This document shows positions 11,689 through 23,379 of a stretch of DNA of 64,000 bases, piece by piece; position 1 is the first letter of the stretch, and the number at the start of each line of letters is the position of its first letter. The notes under the pieces are model-generated. The model did no database searches. It had not been told where the DNA came from and worked only from the letters and a program-made list of their open reading frames with translations. A program made the translations under genes and the position numbers. The stretch comes from Tanypteryx hageni (lineage: Eukaryota > Arthropoda > Insecta > Odonata > Petaluridae), in the NCBI GenBank assembly GCA_028673005.1, contig CM054115.1, forward strand, positions 57,747,407 to 57,811,406, in the 5' to 3' direction.

Positions 11689-12811
11689 TTACAGAAATGA
11701 ATAATTTGTTTTCCCAGCCTCTTGTGGCAACACAACAGACACGTTCTCTTTCCTTGAAATGAAGTTAGGTATACCTTTTAGTCTCTCTTCTAGAGAGCAA
11801 CTGGATGGTCTTCTCCTCTTACCCTTCAGCAGTCTTTCGATCTTGGTAATCCATTCTTCCAAAATGGTACAATCAGGTGTTACTTGTAATTCTTTTGGGC
11901 CATTGTTTTCTTGCCTTACTTTACCTGGATAATTATGTAATGAAGGTATAATGTCACAATGCTGACTGACTTCTAGCAATTGGAAGAACACTTTCTGATA
12001 CCATTTCCTTGTCCTTGATGTGAATTGATACAATGCAATGAGGAAAGTAGGCATCATAAGTTCCATTTGGATCATCTTGTTTATCTTTTTTTTCTTCTTC
12101 AGCTTAGCTTTTATAGATGGAATCACCATCCTTACAATATCCATCTTCAAACCAAATAATTCATCAATTAATTTTGGGGATTTGTAGTAGCGATCAGTGC
12201 ATTCTTGGTAACCTGAAGGTGGGCTGACAGGATCATTTATGAGGGAACTGCAAGGATCTGTTTTTATTGAGACTCTCACTTATCAGCATATTGTTTGAAT
12301 ATGTACACATACATCATTGGCACTGTCAGACAAAACAAAAACTTTCAATCTGAATTTGTCAGACTTAATGGGATTATAGGTTTGAAGGAAACTGTACTTT
12401 CATCCACAGTAACAGTTGAGCCAAGTGAATAGAGCAACATAACCTTTGTTTTTATTTTATCAATTGTTGGTTTTATAAGGAAATTCTTGCTTTTGGCATC
12501 TCCTTATTCTTTATCGTGAGCAACATGAAGGTTCCATAATAGCAGAAGGAGCTCATCTCTGGGGACCAGCTGTTATTTGAAATACTTTTGTAATTTCCAA
12601 AATTGATAATATGTATTTCCTCATCCACATGCACTCTTTTACCAACCATTCTAACATCATTCAGAATTGTAAATGTTATCCACTTATTTCCCCAAATGCT
12701 ATACAAACAAAAGCATTCATTCCATTTTTTCCTTGTACAGCTTAGTGTGCTGCCATCCATGTACCATATTGCTTCTCTGTGTGTAATATAAGTACTCATG
12801 AAATGGTGCAT
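11689..12811 (-). pseudogene. Decayed piggyBac-type (PGBD) transposase
   Basis: Minus-strand pieces match the piggyBac catalytic core in order. VTVDES at about 12405-12425 has the first Asp. Then comes a YNPIKSDKFRLKVFVLSDSA stretch with the second Asp (about 12330-12390), and DRYYKSPKLIDEL at about 12150-12190. The WYQKVFFQLLEV region (about 11985-12020) matches the post-catalytic helix, and the frame ends at 11689. Stops and shifts separate them. A further 112-codon piece at 12473-12811 (CTRKKWNECF, WITFTILNDV) looks like the later WKDKR-type strand of the same family but lies upstream, so the copy seems rearranged. Confidence 0.65.
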
Positions 12812-12970
12812 GATTTAAAATTGTGGATATATCTGGATGCTGATTTTAGTACACAGAATGGATGTGGGTGTATTCAGATATTGCTTGGGAATTGTTAAAT
12901 ATAACATACATACTTTATTTTTATCAGCTAAAATCACTTCATTAATTATTAATCTTTAATTAAAAATATG

Positions 12971-13612
12971 GGTACTTATGTATTCTCCACAGGACCCTTA
13001 TATGGTGCTGTGAGTGACAGGAAATGGAACTACATGGATCTCTCCACTGACATCCTGGTATGGAGAGGGTAACATTCATTTAAGGCAGGGAAATTGAACA
13101 AACCCACCAAACAATGTTACCCATGTTGGAGAAAAAGCAAACATTCATTATATAATTTAAAGTGTTCATTTTATTAAAAATTTTAAATGGAAATAGAACG
13201 AACCAACCTTACCCAAACCCCAGTTGGAGAAAAAAGAGCAACTTCCATGCAACAGTTCCAGGCTTTTCTTATAATAACGTGTTCATTTAAATGAACACTT
13301 TGCTCGACCCCAACGGTTTAGGTAAGTTATTTGAAGCGTTTATGGTTCCTCCTCAAAGGAACATTTTGCTTGACCCCACCGGGTTGGGTAAGTTATTTGA
13401 AGTGTTTTTAGTTCCTCCTGAAAGGAACATAAAGTGTTCATTTTATTAAAAATTCTAAATGGAAATATAACAAACCAACCAACCAATGTTACCAACCCGA
13501 TTGGAAAAAAACAACCTCACACAGGTTCCCGAAGCAGAGCAAACTCCACTTAGTTCCATTTCCTGTCACTCACGGCACCATGCAAGGGTCCTACGGAGAA
13601 TACATAAGTACC
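12971..13612. mobile_element. 642-bp element with perfect 8-bp target duplication
   Basis: Ends are inverted (GGTACTTATGTATTCTCC at both ends, extending to about 60 bp with GTGAGTGACAGGAAATGGAA). The 8-bp direct repeat AAAATATG flanks it exactly at 12963-12970 and 13613-13620. An 8-bp duplication fits hAT or P superfamilies. The interior has repeated units containing AGTGTTCATTTTATTAAAAA, CAAACCAACC and GGTAAGTTATTTGAAG, and a small palindrome GTTCATTTAAATGAAC. No coding capacity. A relative lies at 62072-62410. Confidence 0.8.
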
Positions 13613-13620
13613 AAAATATG

Positions 13621-16600
13621 AATATTCTGTATCACCATGTATTGACTTCATCCATTTTTTCTGGTTACATGTCGTTAATATATTGTAAGGAGCTTTATAA
13701 AAATCCCATTTTATTAAAAGATAATTTTTACTATATTGTTATATGAAAAGTAACACAACTATTATTTATTTTTAATTAGGGTAATTTATCCTATTTAACC
13801 CTAATCTATGCTAATAATTTCATAAAATATTAGTACCACTAAAAAGAGAATTGCCAAATGTATTTATTTTATATTCAGATGGTGATATAGTTTAATATTT
13901 GAGTTATTAATAACTTAAAGCCGTCGAAATAAATATTAGTGAATGCCATACTACAATGAAAAGCATGTATGTACTTTCATTTATAATATGTTGTGCCAAA
14001 TAATGAGATAGATCAAGTATTTTATGACAAATGTTTAGAAGTTCCTTTATAGAATTGAATTCCCAAGATTTATAGTTGGGAATAGAAAAATAGATTTAAT
14101 ACACAGTTGACAATTTTGTATAATTTATACAAATTAAATTAATCTACGTACTTACATTAGTGTGCTGTGTTGTAAAATGTTTAAAGATATTATTAGACAT
14201 TGCTAAAAGAGCTTACTTTGTTTAAAAAGTGTAACTTTTACAAATACATATTTAAATTATTGACTTAAAGCATATATTTTATTTTTGTGTCATATGTTTT
14301 CAATATTAATGATAATATTATAAAATATGGAAAATTTGTTGTAACAATGAAAAATGTATCTGTTGTTGTATAGTTCCTTCCAAAAATATTATAGCATTGT
14401 TTTCAGTATTGCTGCATATATGTGTTGCCAGAGACTAATGTGATAGCATATAAAATGCATTTATAAGCTGCTTCGATTATTTACAAGTTTGTTAGCAACA
14501 GGTGGATTGGGCTTGCCACATTGGGCTGTTATTTTTTAAGAAGATAGCCCACAAATAGTTCACCACATAGACCCACATGTATTTCATATCTCACTTTATT
14601 CAGCTGTTAATTTGAATTCAAAATTTAAAACTATATGAGCTAATAGGAAAAAATCATGAGCCAATATTATGCTGAAGTCCACCCCAGGTTAGCAGTCACT
14701 GAAAGTGGATCAAGTAAAGCTGTTAATTTTGTAATTGTTACTATAGTCATATAGGCATTTTACACTAAAATATTATGTGCATGTTGATTATTGTTGAATA
14801 TTACAGCACAATGTTCAATTGTAGGCATATACATTTTTTGTATACTGTCCTGGAAATAAATTAAAATTGAAATACTTGACTTTTATTTACTATTAAGAGC
14901 AGACTGCCTTCATGAATTAACATAACTTTCTATTATGAATATGTATAAGGATGCATCTTACAATTATGTGGTAATTATTTCTTACGCCTATTTGAAGGTT
15001 TAATTGACGCTGATTGAATCGGAGGCGACAATGCGGGTCGCCTTCGCAACACCTGGAAGAGTACGAAAAAGTGATAAAATTTCAAAAAATGTGTATTTCT
15101 GACAAATTCACCCATAAGATAACATGTAAAATGCAACTTTTTAAAATGCGGACCTTTATTCTTTTGGAAATTCAAATTAGAAATAATTGACATACGATCT
15201 TCGAATTTGAACTATGTTTTGGGAAAAACTATTCATCTTTTTTCGCCTACCTTTCGAAATCTCTCATATTAAACATTTAGATCACAAATTTTGGGAAAAA
15301 TATCAGCTTTTACACAGGATATTGCCTTGCTGACCACGTCATTGTTAAACTTCGAGAATCAACTTTTGTCTCAACCCACATACATGCAGTATATACAAGT
15401 GCATAGATTGCCTTAAATTATCATAGGATTTTTCGCGAAATTATGTAATCCTAATGGGACTGGGATTTACTTTGGATTCTTTTCCTTATCTAAACAACTA
15501 TATAGATGTAGAGTAAGAGAGAGGGGGTGTGGGGAGGGAGATAGGAAGGGAGGGATATAGAATGGAAGGTACATAGATAGTAAGGGAGGTATAGAATTAG
15601 AAAAGGATGGGAAGAAAGAGATAAAGAGGTAGAGCTATGAATTGGGACAGGAGGGAATGAGAGAGGGGGGAGAAAAGAGAGGCAGAGAGAGGGATGGCAA
15701 GATGGAGGGAGGGAATATTATTACTTTCTCCATACCTAGAATAGGGGAAAGTATTGTTTGCAAGTATTGTATGAAAAAAATCGATTTCGAGATTTCAACG
15801 GAAATACGTTTTGAGGTCCCCTGAACACGTTTTGACCATTTTCTCAATGATGTCTGTGTGTGTATGTGACAGTCTTTTTGTGGGTGCTCCAACTCAAAAA
15901 ATATTAATCAGGTCAATGCGAAATTTAATATTTTCATGAAAGTCACAAGAACTGATTTGTTTTTTATAAAAATCGGTCAACCGGAAGTGGGTGTTTACTC
16001 TTGTCACTTATCCGTTATTTTGAGATATTTGCTTTAATATTTGATATATTTAAAAACATACCAGAATAAAAGTTGTAGGAAATTTAATTTTCTACAACCT
16101 TTATTCAACACATTTTTCCATATAAAGCATTTTTTAAGAGATATCTTAAAAACTAATTTATTTATCTGCCACCACCACGCCACTTACCGACAGTTAACAA
16201 TTGACGCTTACAATTAGTTACATCTTAGTAACGCTAATTTTTATTTTCTTAATTGTTGGAGCTTTGTTGCTATATCCATTATCAGAAGGCTATGGTTCGA
16301 ATTTATTCCTGTTCTTTGTCAAGTCTAAAATTTTCTCGGGTTTTAAAATAATTTTTATTATGTAACCTTTTTTGGAATTTTTAGAAATATTTCAGATATG
16401 GAGAAAGTCATGTGGTATGCACATCAGATTTTTATTTATTTGTTATTATTACTTCATTTTTGACAAGGGGCTCATCATTGGAGAAAGTAAAAATGAGAAG
16501 GAAATTCTCCCGAATCTCTATTTTGGCAAATTTTATATCGGCTCTTGCTCAATAATTATAGCTGTTATTATTCATTTCTAAGTTCCCCGTTGAATTTAAC

Positions 16601-16637
16601 GGACAATTACACTAGAAAAATAAACTAATTTTGTGAA
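13621..16637. other. Intergenic; includes a purine-rich tract at 15510-15720
   Basis: No supported gene. The + strand from about 15510 to 15720 is almost pure A/G (GAGAGAGGGGGTGTGGGGAG and similar), a simple-sequence tract able to form triplex DNA. A segment near 15830-16000 containing AAAATCGGTCAACCGG resembles repeat sequence. The remainder is AT-rich. Confidence 0.45.
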
Positions 16638-16808
16638 ATGAGTTACGATTACTTAAAACGTATGCTTTCAGTAGGTTTACGTCTCACTACCGGTTATTCA
16701 AACCATATAGTAATTGACACCCGTCATATGATGGGCAATACACTAGTTATTAATGAAATTGATATTCTTCAGCGTGATTTAGTGGAAAGATTCCATAACT
16801 ATAACTAA
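16638..16808 (+). CDS. Small ORF of 56 codons, unidentified
   Basis: ATG at 16638 (context GTGAAATGA) opens 56 codons ending TAA at 16806-16808; an in-frame TAA lies four codons upstream, so this is the only start. The product begins MSYDYLKRMLSVGLRLTTGY and ends EIDILQRDLVERFHNYN. It is more codon-like (balanced GC, Arg/Asp/Leu rich) than its surroundings, but I recognise no family. It lies 0.6 kb upstream of Mtl on the same strand and could be an independent microprotein gene, a Mtl 5' leader ORF, or chance. Confidence 0.25.
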   Translation: MSYDYLKRMLSVGLRLTTGYSNHIVIDTRHMMGNTLVINEIDILQRDLVERFHNYN

Positions 16809-17413
16809 TTATTATATAAGGATCTTACATTCAATAACTAAATGCAATTACGTTTCTGTGCTTCATACTACAACGGTGTGATATAGCACTTATTGGAATT
16901 GTTTTTATTACAAAAACCTTGTAATTGAACCAATATGAAAAAAGACAAATTTTATGTAGTTTAAACATTTCTTCCTCGTTTCGCCATTAGTACCTATTTC
17001 CCTTAATTTCTTCCGAACACCACACAAATAATTACCTTTTTGTTGGCCATACTGCAATGACTTTCGACCATATTTTGTTTAGAATGCCCTGAAAGGTGTC
17101 TCTGGCAATCGTACATCCGCAAAAATGGCGTGCTGAAGTTTTTCTGTTTATAAGGTGTGTGGTTGTGTACGAGTTCAGCAAAATATTTCCTTGGACTTAA
17201 AATTTTTAATTGTAAGTTATAAAATGTTGCGCGATCATAACGGTCATATATCTGACAGAGTCTTCTGTCATATTTGTCCAAAATTGTGTTGTCAGTTTCT
17301 TCGCACAGGATTAAAATATTAAAAAACTTTAATATATGTAATATCATCATTTGTTAATAAAAAATTCCGATTTTATGATCCCTTTCAGTATCCTGATTTG
17401 TGTTGGTGCCAAT
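16809..17413 (+). promoter_or_regulatory. Upstream region of Mtl; possible 5' UTR splice acceptor
   Basis: CCCTTTCAG ending at 17388 is a good acceptor 25 bp before the Mtl ATG, so the first coding exon may be preceded by a non-coding exon and intron. No TATA box or initiator is clear enough to call. Confidence 0.3.
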
Positions 17414-18217
17414 ATGTCTTCAGGACGTCCTATTAAATGTGTAGTTGTAGGCGATGGCACCGTTGGAAAAACTTGCATGTTGATATCCTATACTACCGAC
17501 AGTTTTCCCGGAGAATATGTTCCGACTGTGTGAGTTGGAGTGAATGCTTTCGTTTCTGTATTGTTGATATTTGTTATACTGCGCCACAATTATATAATTC
17601 TCTCTTATAGATTCGACAACTATTCGGCACCAATGGTTGTGGATGGCATCCCCGTTAGTTTAGGATTGTGGGATACTGCTGGGCAAGAAGATTACGATCG
17701 TCTACGTCCATTATCATACCCACAAGTATTTATAATTTTTTCGTGATATTCTTAGAGAAAGTGTTGGTGTATGTCCTCCCAGAAGTTAAAAGTATCAGTC
17801 TTTTGAGTCTTTAATTCTTCATGAAGCATTATATTATAGTAGATTATCATTTAGACGCTGTTTAAGATATACTTGATCGAGGTGGTATTTCCAGGAAACT
17901 ATTACTAAGAATTCTATTTTTACTTGCAGACAGATGTATTTCTGATATGCTTCAGTGTCATAAGTCCTTCATCTTTTGAGAATGTAACATCTAAGTGGTA
18001 TCCAGAAATCAAACACCATTGCCCAGATGCTCCTATGATTTTAGTCGGTAAGGTATTAAGTGTAATACTAGAGGGTCTGTGACTTGCTTCACATCATATA
18101 AAAGTTTTCATTTGGTCACGTATATTAATAAAAAAATTATTATAGTTCTTCATTTGCTTTTAAATAAAAAAATTGAGAAGTCAATTTAAAAAATAAATTT
18201 ATTGCATAGCATATATA

Positions 18218-18293
<76 letters not shown>

Positions 18294-20171
18294 TATATAT
18301 GCTATGCAATAAATTTATTTTTTAAATTGACTTCTCAATTTTTTTATTTAAAATATATATATATATATCATATAAATAGCAGCTTACATATATATTGGTT
18401 ACATGATATACATATAAAACCTAAGGTACTTCTAGATGTGCTACAGGGCTGAAATTTGGCATAAAGATAGGTCATTGGGTACAACCTCAGGAAAAAATCC
18501 GAAATTCCAGCAAAAGTTATATTTAAGGGGTGTTTTTGGAGCCCAAGTCCAATTTTAAACACTCATAAGAAAAGCATTGATAATGGTGAAAGGTTACATA
18601 TAATTGCTTTTTAAAATTATTTACAATTAAGATACAAAGTTAGGACATTTACATGTCAATGAATATGTTGGTGTGGCCATTAAAATTTTTTTAAATTTAA
18701 ACAACTAGATACAATATTTCACTTCTTTTTTTGCTACAACTTCAAAATTTGGCAAAAATGTGTGGCATTAGTACCCCAGAATGGAAAAAGTATAAGGTTT
18801 TATAAATTGCATGAAATGCTTGCAAAATGCAAGCACCAACTACTAGTATGATATATGATGTATAGGAGGATACTAATGTCCAGCCCAAACTACAAGAGAT
18901 AGAGAGCTGATATTTTCAGCATTTGTAGAGGTCATAGAGAAACCTCCAGAATAAATGGTACCTCTCAACTAAGTGACATGGGTTCAACTCCAGAAATTCC
19001 AAAAGTTTTTTTTCCCATAAGAAAAGCATTGAGCCATTATTGTAAATTAATTTTGGGCACTTGCCGATAAACTAGAAAAAAGAAATTTTGAGCATAGTTA
19101 GATGGCCGAAATATCTATTAGCAGTTATTATCACTTGCTTACAGTGCCCTGGGTTCGACTCCAGATGCCCTGGAAAATCTTCCATAAGTTAGCATGGGAA
19201 AAAGTTATTCCAGTTTGTAGACCAATCTAAGAGGAATAGGGTACTGAAATTTTGCACGATTATAGGATTTGGTCACAACCAACCAAAGAAATCAAAAATT
19301 TCAATATTGTTAATTTTTAGTGATTGTTTTTACCCCATTTGTACATTCAAGTTTAATAATTTTTATCTTGGAAACTAGAAGTAGTAGAAATGAGCTTTTG
19401 CAATCATTTTATAGCAAATTTTATCCTCCGTATGGATATTTTTTAAATCCATACCTTACTGATCATATAAGGGCAAGGGAATAAAATTTCCAAGTGTTAT
19501 ATATATTTTTAACGATTATTACATATTAACAATTTTTTTCTCGAAAACTATTAATCGTAGGTACGAAGTGTTTTGGACTTGCTTATAGCAAATGTTAACC
19601 TCTACCTGAATAAAAAGGTAAGATGAAATGCTTGCAGAATACAAGCACCAACTACTTGTATATATATATCTATACTATATTGACGCTTCTTACTTATGAT
19701 ATTAACAGAATAATTATATATATCAGGAGGATGCTAATGTTTAGGCACTTCCAGATGAGCTACAGTCTTGAAATTTGGCACAATTATAGGATTTTAGTCA
19801 CAACCAACCAGAAAAATCGAAAATTCCGGAAAAGTTGATATTTAAGGGATGTTTTTAACCCCAATCTTGCATTTCAATACCTCATTAGAAAAGCATGGGA
19901 GTCAGGTTTTCTAAAAATCGAATTTTTATGCAAATTTAGCAGGGATTTGAATTCTGTCTTCAAGAAAAATAAACTTCATTTTTTCTTCCACAGTATGGTG
20001 CATGTCCCAACTTTGTATCGTAATTGTAAATAATTTAAAAAAGCAATTTTATATAACCCTGCACAGCTTTCAATGATTTTCTTATGGGTGTTTAAAATTG
20101 GACAGTGGGGTCAAAAACACCCCTTAAATATAACAAAGAAGCTATTTATAATGATTGATATATATATATAG

Positions 20172-20204
<33 letters not shown>

Positions 20205-23200
20205 CTGCGTCCCTGTCTGCGTCTAAGGCTTTCTAGCATGAACGCAAATAAACTGGGAATGGTCAGCTCGATTTCGACAAATCTTTCAGAAAGGCATGGG
20301 TTCAATACCAGGATAGTTTTCGTTTTTGCATTTGATTAACACATAATCTGCAAGAATACGATGTGTAGACCTTTATTCTTTAACATTTTAAAATATCTTA
20401 CTATCAAGACTTTGACTCGAGATTTATACTTTTCAACACAGAAAGAAATGAAGATTCTTATTCTTACCACTGATTCTGCTGTTTAATTCCTGTTTGCTCA
20501 TATTTTAAGTTTATTTTAGATTTTCTCCGGTTTTTTGACATTTCAAAAAGGAGGTTGCTAGGGGAGCCGGCATTCTTCATCTTGGATTTTTGCATTGTTA
20601 GACTCAGACTTCAAGTGCATTTGCACTAAGCTTGCATTATGATGTTTCAATTTCTTTGTGTTAATAAAAGTGTGGCTCTTTAGTAACTGTTGCCTCACCC
20701 TGTGTATATAAGTAGACGCAGGTATTCTTCTTTTACTCTAATTCCTATTCTTTAATGCTCCTGCACAATATATTCAGTGTTAGATCAACATATGTTTCAT
20801 AAAATGCAGTCTGTTCTTCATTTATATTCAAGTTCTATTGTTAAATTTTAAATACAACTGCAATGCAAATTACGACCTATTCTACATTACGTAATATGGT
20901 TAATAAAGAATACTTTGATGTATTATTTATATAATACTATCTATTTTTATTTCCATTAATAGAATCTCAGGAATGAATTAAATCTTATAATGTCATTTCT
21001 TATGGAAATACGTGTTCAGAATTGCGGTTTCAGTTAACGCTCGATTTTCCTGGCACCAATTAAGAGCGTTAATCAGGGAGTGGGTGACACACAAATATGA
21101 TGAACTGGCCTTGTTGATTTTTTTAAGTTCTGTGTAATAAATTGACTTTGGTATTTTGTACATACTAAAAACAAAAGATCTTTTGAAAATTAAAAAATAA
21201 ACAACAAAAATGATGGTATGTATTGTGTTGTCATCATTTGTCCCGAAAGTGCCTAAAAAACCAAAAATGAAAGTTTATTTCCTAACACATTCAAAGCTCA
21301 AGGTTTTACAATGACATGGTCGGCAAGTCAACATATGGCAATATTTTTCAAAATGTGATTTAAATGTTAAATTTGAGGTATTTTGAAATGAAGGCGAAAA
21401 TAAACAAATAGGAATATTTATTCATTTTTCCCTTAAAACAATCCAGGGCCGAATATTGTAGGCCATTTTTTTCTAATTTTAAATTTCAAATTAATAAAGG
21501 CTGCACGTAAACAAATTGATTTTTACATTTTATCTTATGAGAAAAATAAATTATCCTCGGGAGTCAAATCCGGATTATTTCTTGGAATTTTATTTCACCA
21601 TTCCCTTTTAATATCTGAATCAAGTATTCCTACAAATTTTCATTATTCTACCTAGTCGGGAAGTTTGTTAAAAACGAACTTTGATGGAAAAGTTGTCATT
21701 GTGCGAAATTGAACTTTTATAATATTATATAGATTTAAAATTTTTACATACTAACCTTATCTTCAAGTATCTGATTTAAATATGCTATGAAATGAAATGC
21801 TTGGACGGCTTTCTTATCGGCTTTAACTGTTTTCAATTTTAGTTGTTGATGTTGTTGACATTCAAAAGCTCCATTGTTACACTGGTGAACATTAAATAAT
21901 AAGTGAATTTATTACATAAGATTAAATAAACTCAGTTATTATTAAGCAAATAATAGAGACGATCCATTTAAATGAGGATATAAATATGTTAATAAACTAC
22001 TGTAAAGAATCGATGTATGCCGCAGACTGGTAAACTAAATGATAATTCAAATAATTTCATTTATGTTTGACCAAGTTGAAATTTAGTTTTTTATTGTATA
22101 ATTCCATGAATTTTAGACTGCATCAATTGAATTGAATTAATTGATTACATTAGATGGCTTCTGCTGTAAATTCAAGCATTAATTGACGTGAGTCTAAGCC
22201 AGTAGTTCTCAACCTTTTTTTGCCTGCGTCACCCCATTTTCAATTCTGCGTCATTACGTTTATAGATGCATTTCCTTTGAGTAACATTTAAAGGTAAATT
22301 GGGCTTTCCCTACCACATAGAGATAAAATCTTACATATTTAAAGAAGCAGGGGCACGATTTTCCTGATTTTATTCATTTTTATAAGCCAGAATATGACAC
22401 ACTGAATTTATCATATATTTGCATTATCAACCAGGGACGTCTGCTGTAACTTTTCCAGGGGGGGGGGGGGGCAAGGGGATAGGCAAGCTCCCATATTCGG
22501 GTTTGGTCGGCTTAATATTTTAGTAGTTTGATTCAGTCATATTGCAGGGGGTCCCTACCTGCTTGCCTGATCTCAGAAAATTAACCCGTTACTCCCCTTA
22601 CCTAACCAGGCATCAATGGCCCTTGACAGAGGTCTGATCCAGAGGGAGGCAACTGCCCCCTCCAGTGGATGCCTGTGGCATCAACCCTCAATAACTCTCG
22701 CATCACCCTGAGGTGTGATGTCACCCTGGTTGTGAACCGCTGATCTAAGCTAAATTAGATTTCATTAAGGAATTGTTTAATTATATTAATTGACTAATTA
22801 AAACAACCAGTTATAATAACAAGCAACATCTTCTGTGTTTAATTTTTTTGCATAATAATGCCAATTTTATTATTTATTTGTTTAAAAAATAATTATTGTG
22901 ATGTGAGATTGTATATTTATTAATTATTGTCTTTAGGTACCAAAATAGATTTGAGAGATGACAAAGAGACACTTTTGGCATTAGCTGAACAAGGCCTATC
23001 ACCTGTAAAAAGAGAACAGGGCCAGAAATTGGCCAATAAAATCCGTGCTGTGAAGTACATGGAGTGCTCAGCACTCACTCAACGTGGACTGAAACAGGTG
23101 AGTTGCATTCCTTATTTTTGTCTAAAGCATTAATACTCAATTATATACATGTTTACAGCTATTGACTGCCTTATTTCTGAAATAGGAAAAGAATTTTTGC

Positions 23201-23379
23201 AAGCGATCGTGTACATGACTTATTAAGCGAAATTTTTATAATACAGTTTTCCAAGAATTCTTTACATGCCACAGTTTTACAGTATTTTTTAAAATTTTCA
23301 GGTGTTTGATGAAGCAGTGAGAGCTGTTCTTCGACCTGAGCCTCAAAAACGCAGACAACGAAAGTGTGTCCTCCTTTAG
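17414..23379 (+). CDS. Mtl: Mig-2-like Rho/Rac family small GTPase (Mtl)
   Basis: Rho-family switch GTPase that cycles between GTP and GDP at the plasma membrane and steers actin during cell and axon migration. Coding exons: 17414-17529, 17611-17725, 17930-18047, 22937-23097, 23302-23379, all with GT-AG borders and matching phases, giving 195 aa. Seen: P-loop GDGTVGKT (residues 13-20), effector loop YVPTVFDNY, WDTAGQE, the base-specificity motifs TKID and SAL, a polybasic KRRQRK tail and C-terminal CVLL, a CAAX box whose Leu predicts geranylgeranylation. Mtl is favoured over Rac1 by the N-terminal extension MSSGRP, the segment [19 protein letters not shown] and [20 protein letters not shown]. 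The start is the only ATG before the P-loop exon. Intron 3 is 4.9 kb and full of repeats. Confidence 0.95.
18158..18353. repeat. Perfect 196-bp palindrome with (TA)n centre
   Basis: Reading inward from both ends gives the same 98-bp sequence on opposite strands without a mismatch: TTTTAAATAAAAAAATTGAG outermost, then GAAGTCAATTTAAAAAATAA, ATTTATTGCATAGC, ATATATATGTGTGTGTGTAT and a (TA)n core (about 18229-18282). No spacer. It lies 110 bp inside Mtl intron 3. It could extrude as a cruciform, or form a long RNA hairpin in the pre-mRNA. Confidence 0.9.
18418..20150. repeat. Dispersed repeat family, several copies in Mtl intron 3
   Basis: Direct copies at about 18418-18580 and 19738-19890 share ACTTC.AGATG.GCTACAG, TTGAAATTTGGCA, ATTTAAGG.GTGTTTTT and CATAAGAAAAGCAT-like blocks. 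An inverted copy at about 20030-20145 carries GGGGTCAAAAACACCCCTTA. Another inverted copy sits at 53990-54170 in an RPB1 intron. Parts of 18840-19330 also look related (AAATTTTGCACGATTATAGG). Non-coding; possibly non-autonomous Helitron-like sequence. Confidence 0.6.
20205..20570 (+). repeat. Dispersed repeat, Helitron-like or related, copy 1
   Basis: Follows a (TA)n run (20158-20200) and begins ACTGCGTCCCTGTCTGCGTC. It shares a block with 60225-60650: AATGAAGATTCTTATT..TA.CA...ATTCTG and, further on, a GTTGC.A.GG.G..-type end. The layout (CTGTCTGT start, 'GGGTTCAATACCAGGATAG' internal) is the type often seen in short arthropod repeats. The class is uncertain. Confidence 0.4.
20571..22199. 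other. Mtl intron 3, middle part, nothing recognisable
   Basis: AT-rich intronic sequence with no open frame and no boundary I can define. Confidence 0.4.
22200..22742. mobile_element. 543-bp non-autonomous hAT element
   Basis: Ends CAGTAGTTCTCAACCT and (reverse complement) CAGCGGTTCACAACCAGG are hAT-type inverted termini. Flanking 8-bp duplications GTCTAAGC (22192-22199) and ATCTAAGC (22743-22750) differ at one base. It contains a poly-G run near 22459-22470. No transposase frame. Located 190 bp upstream of Mtl exon 4. Confidence 0.8.

Noticed and set aside
14975..15193. 72-codon minus-strand frame
   Set aside because: No similarity, no signals; chance frame in AT-rich DNA.
17003..17350. 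115-codon minus-strand frame upstream of Mtl
   Set aside because: No recognisable domain, no splice or polyA context, low-complexity composition; likely chance in the Mtl promoter or leader.
18219..18452. 77-codon frame rich in Tyr-Ile
   Set aside because: It is translated (TA)n repeat inside the palindrome.
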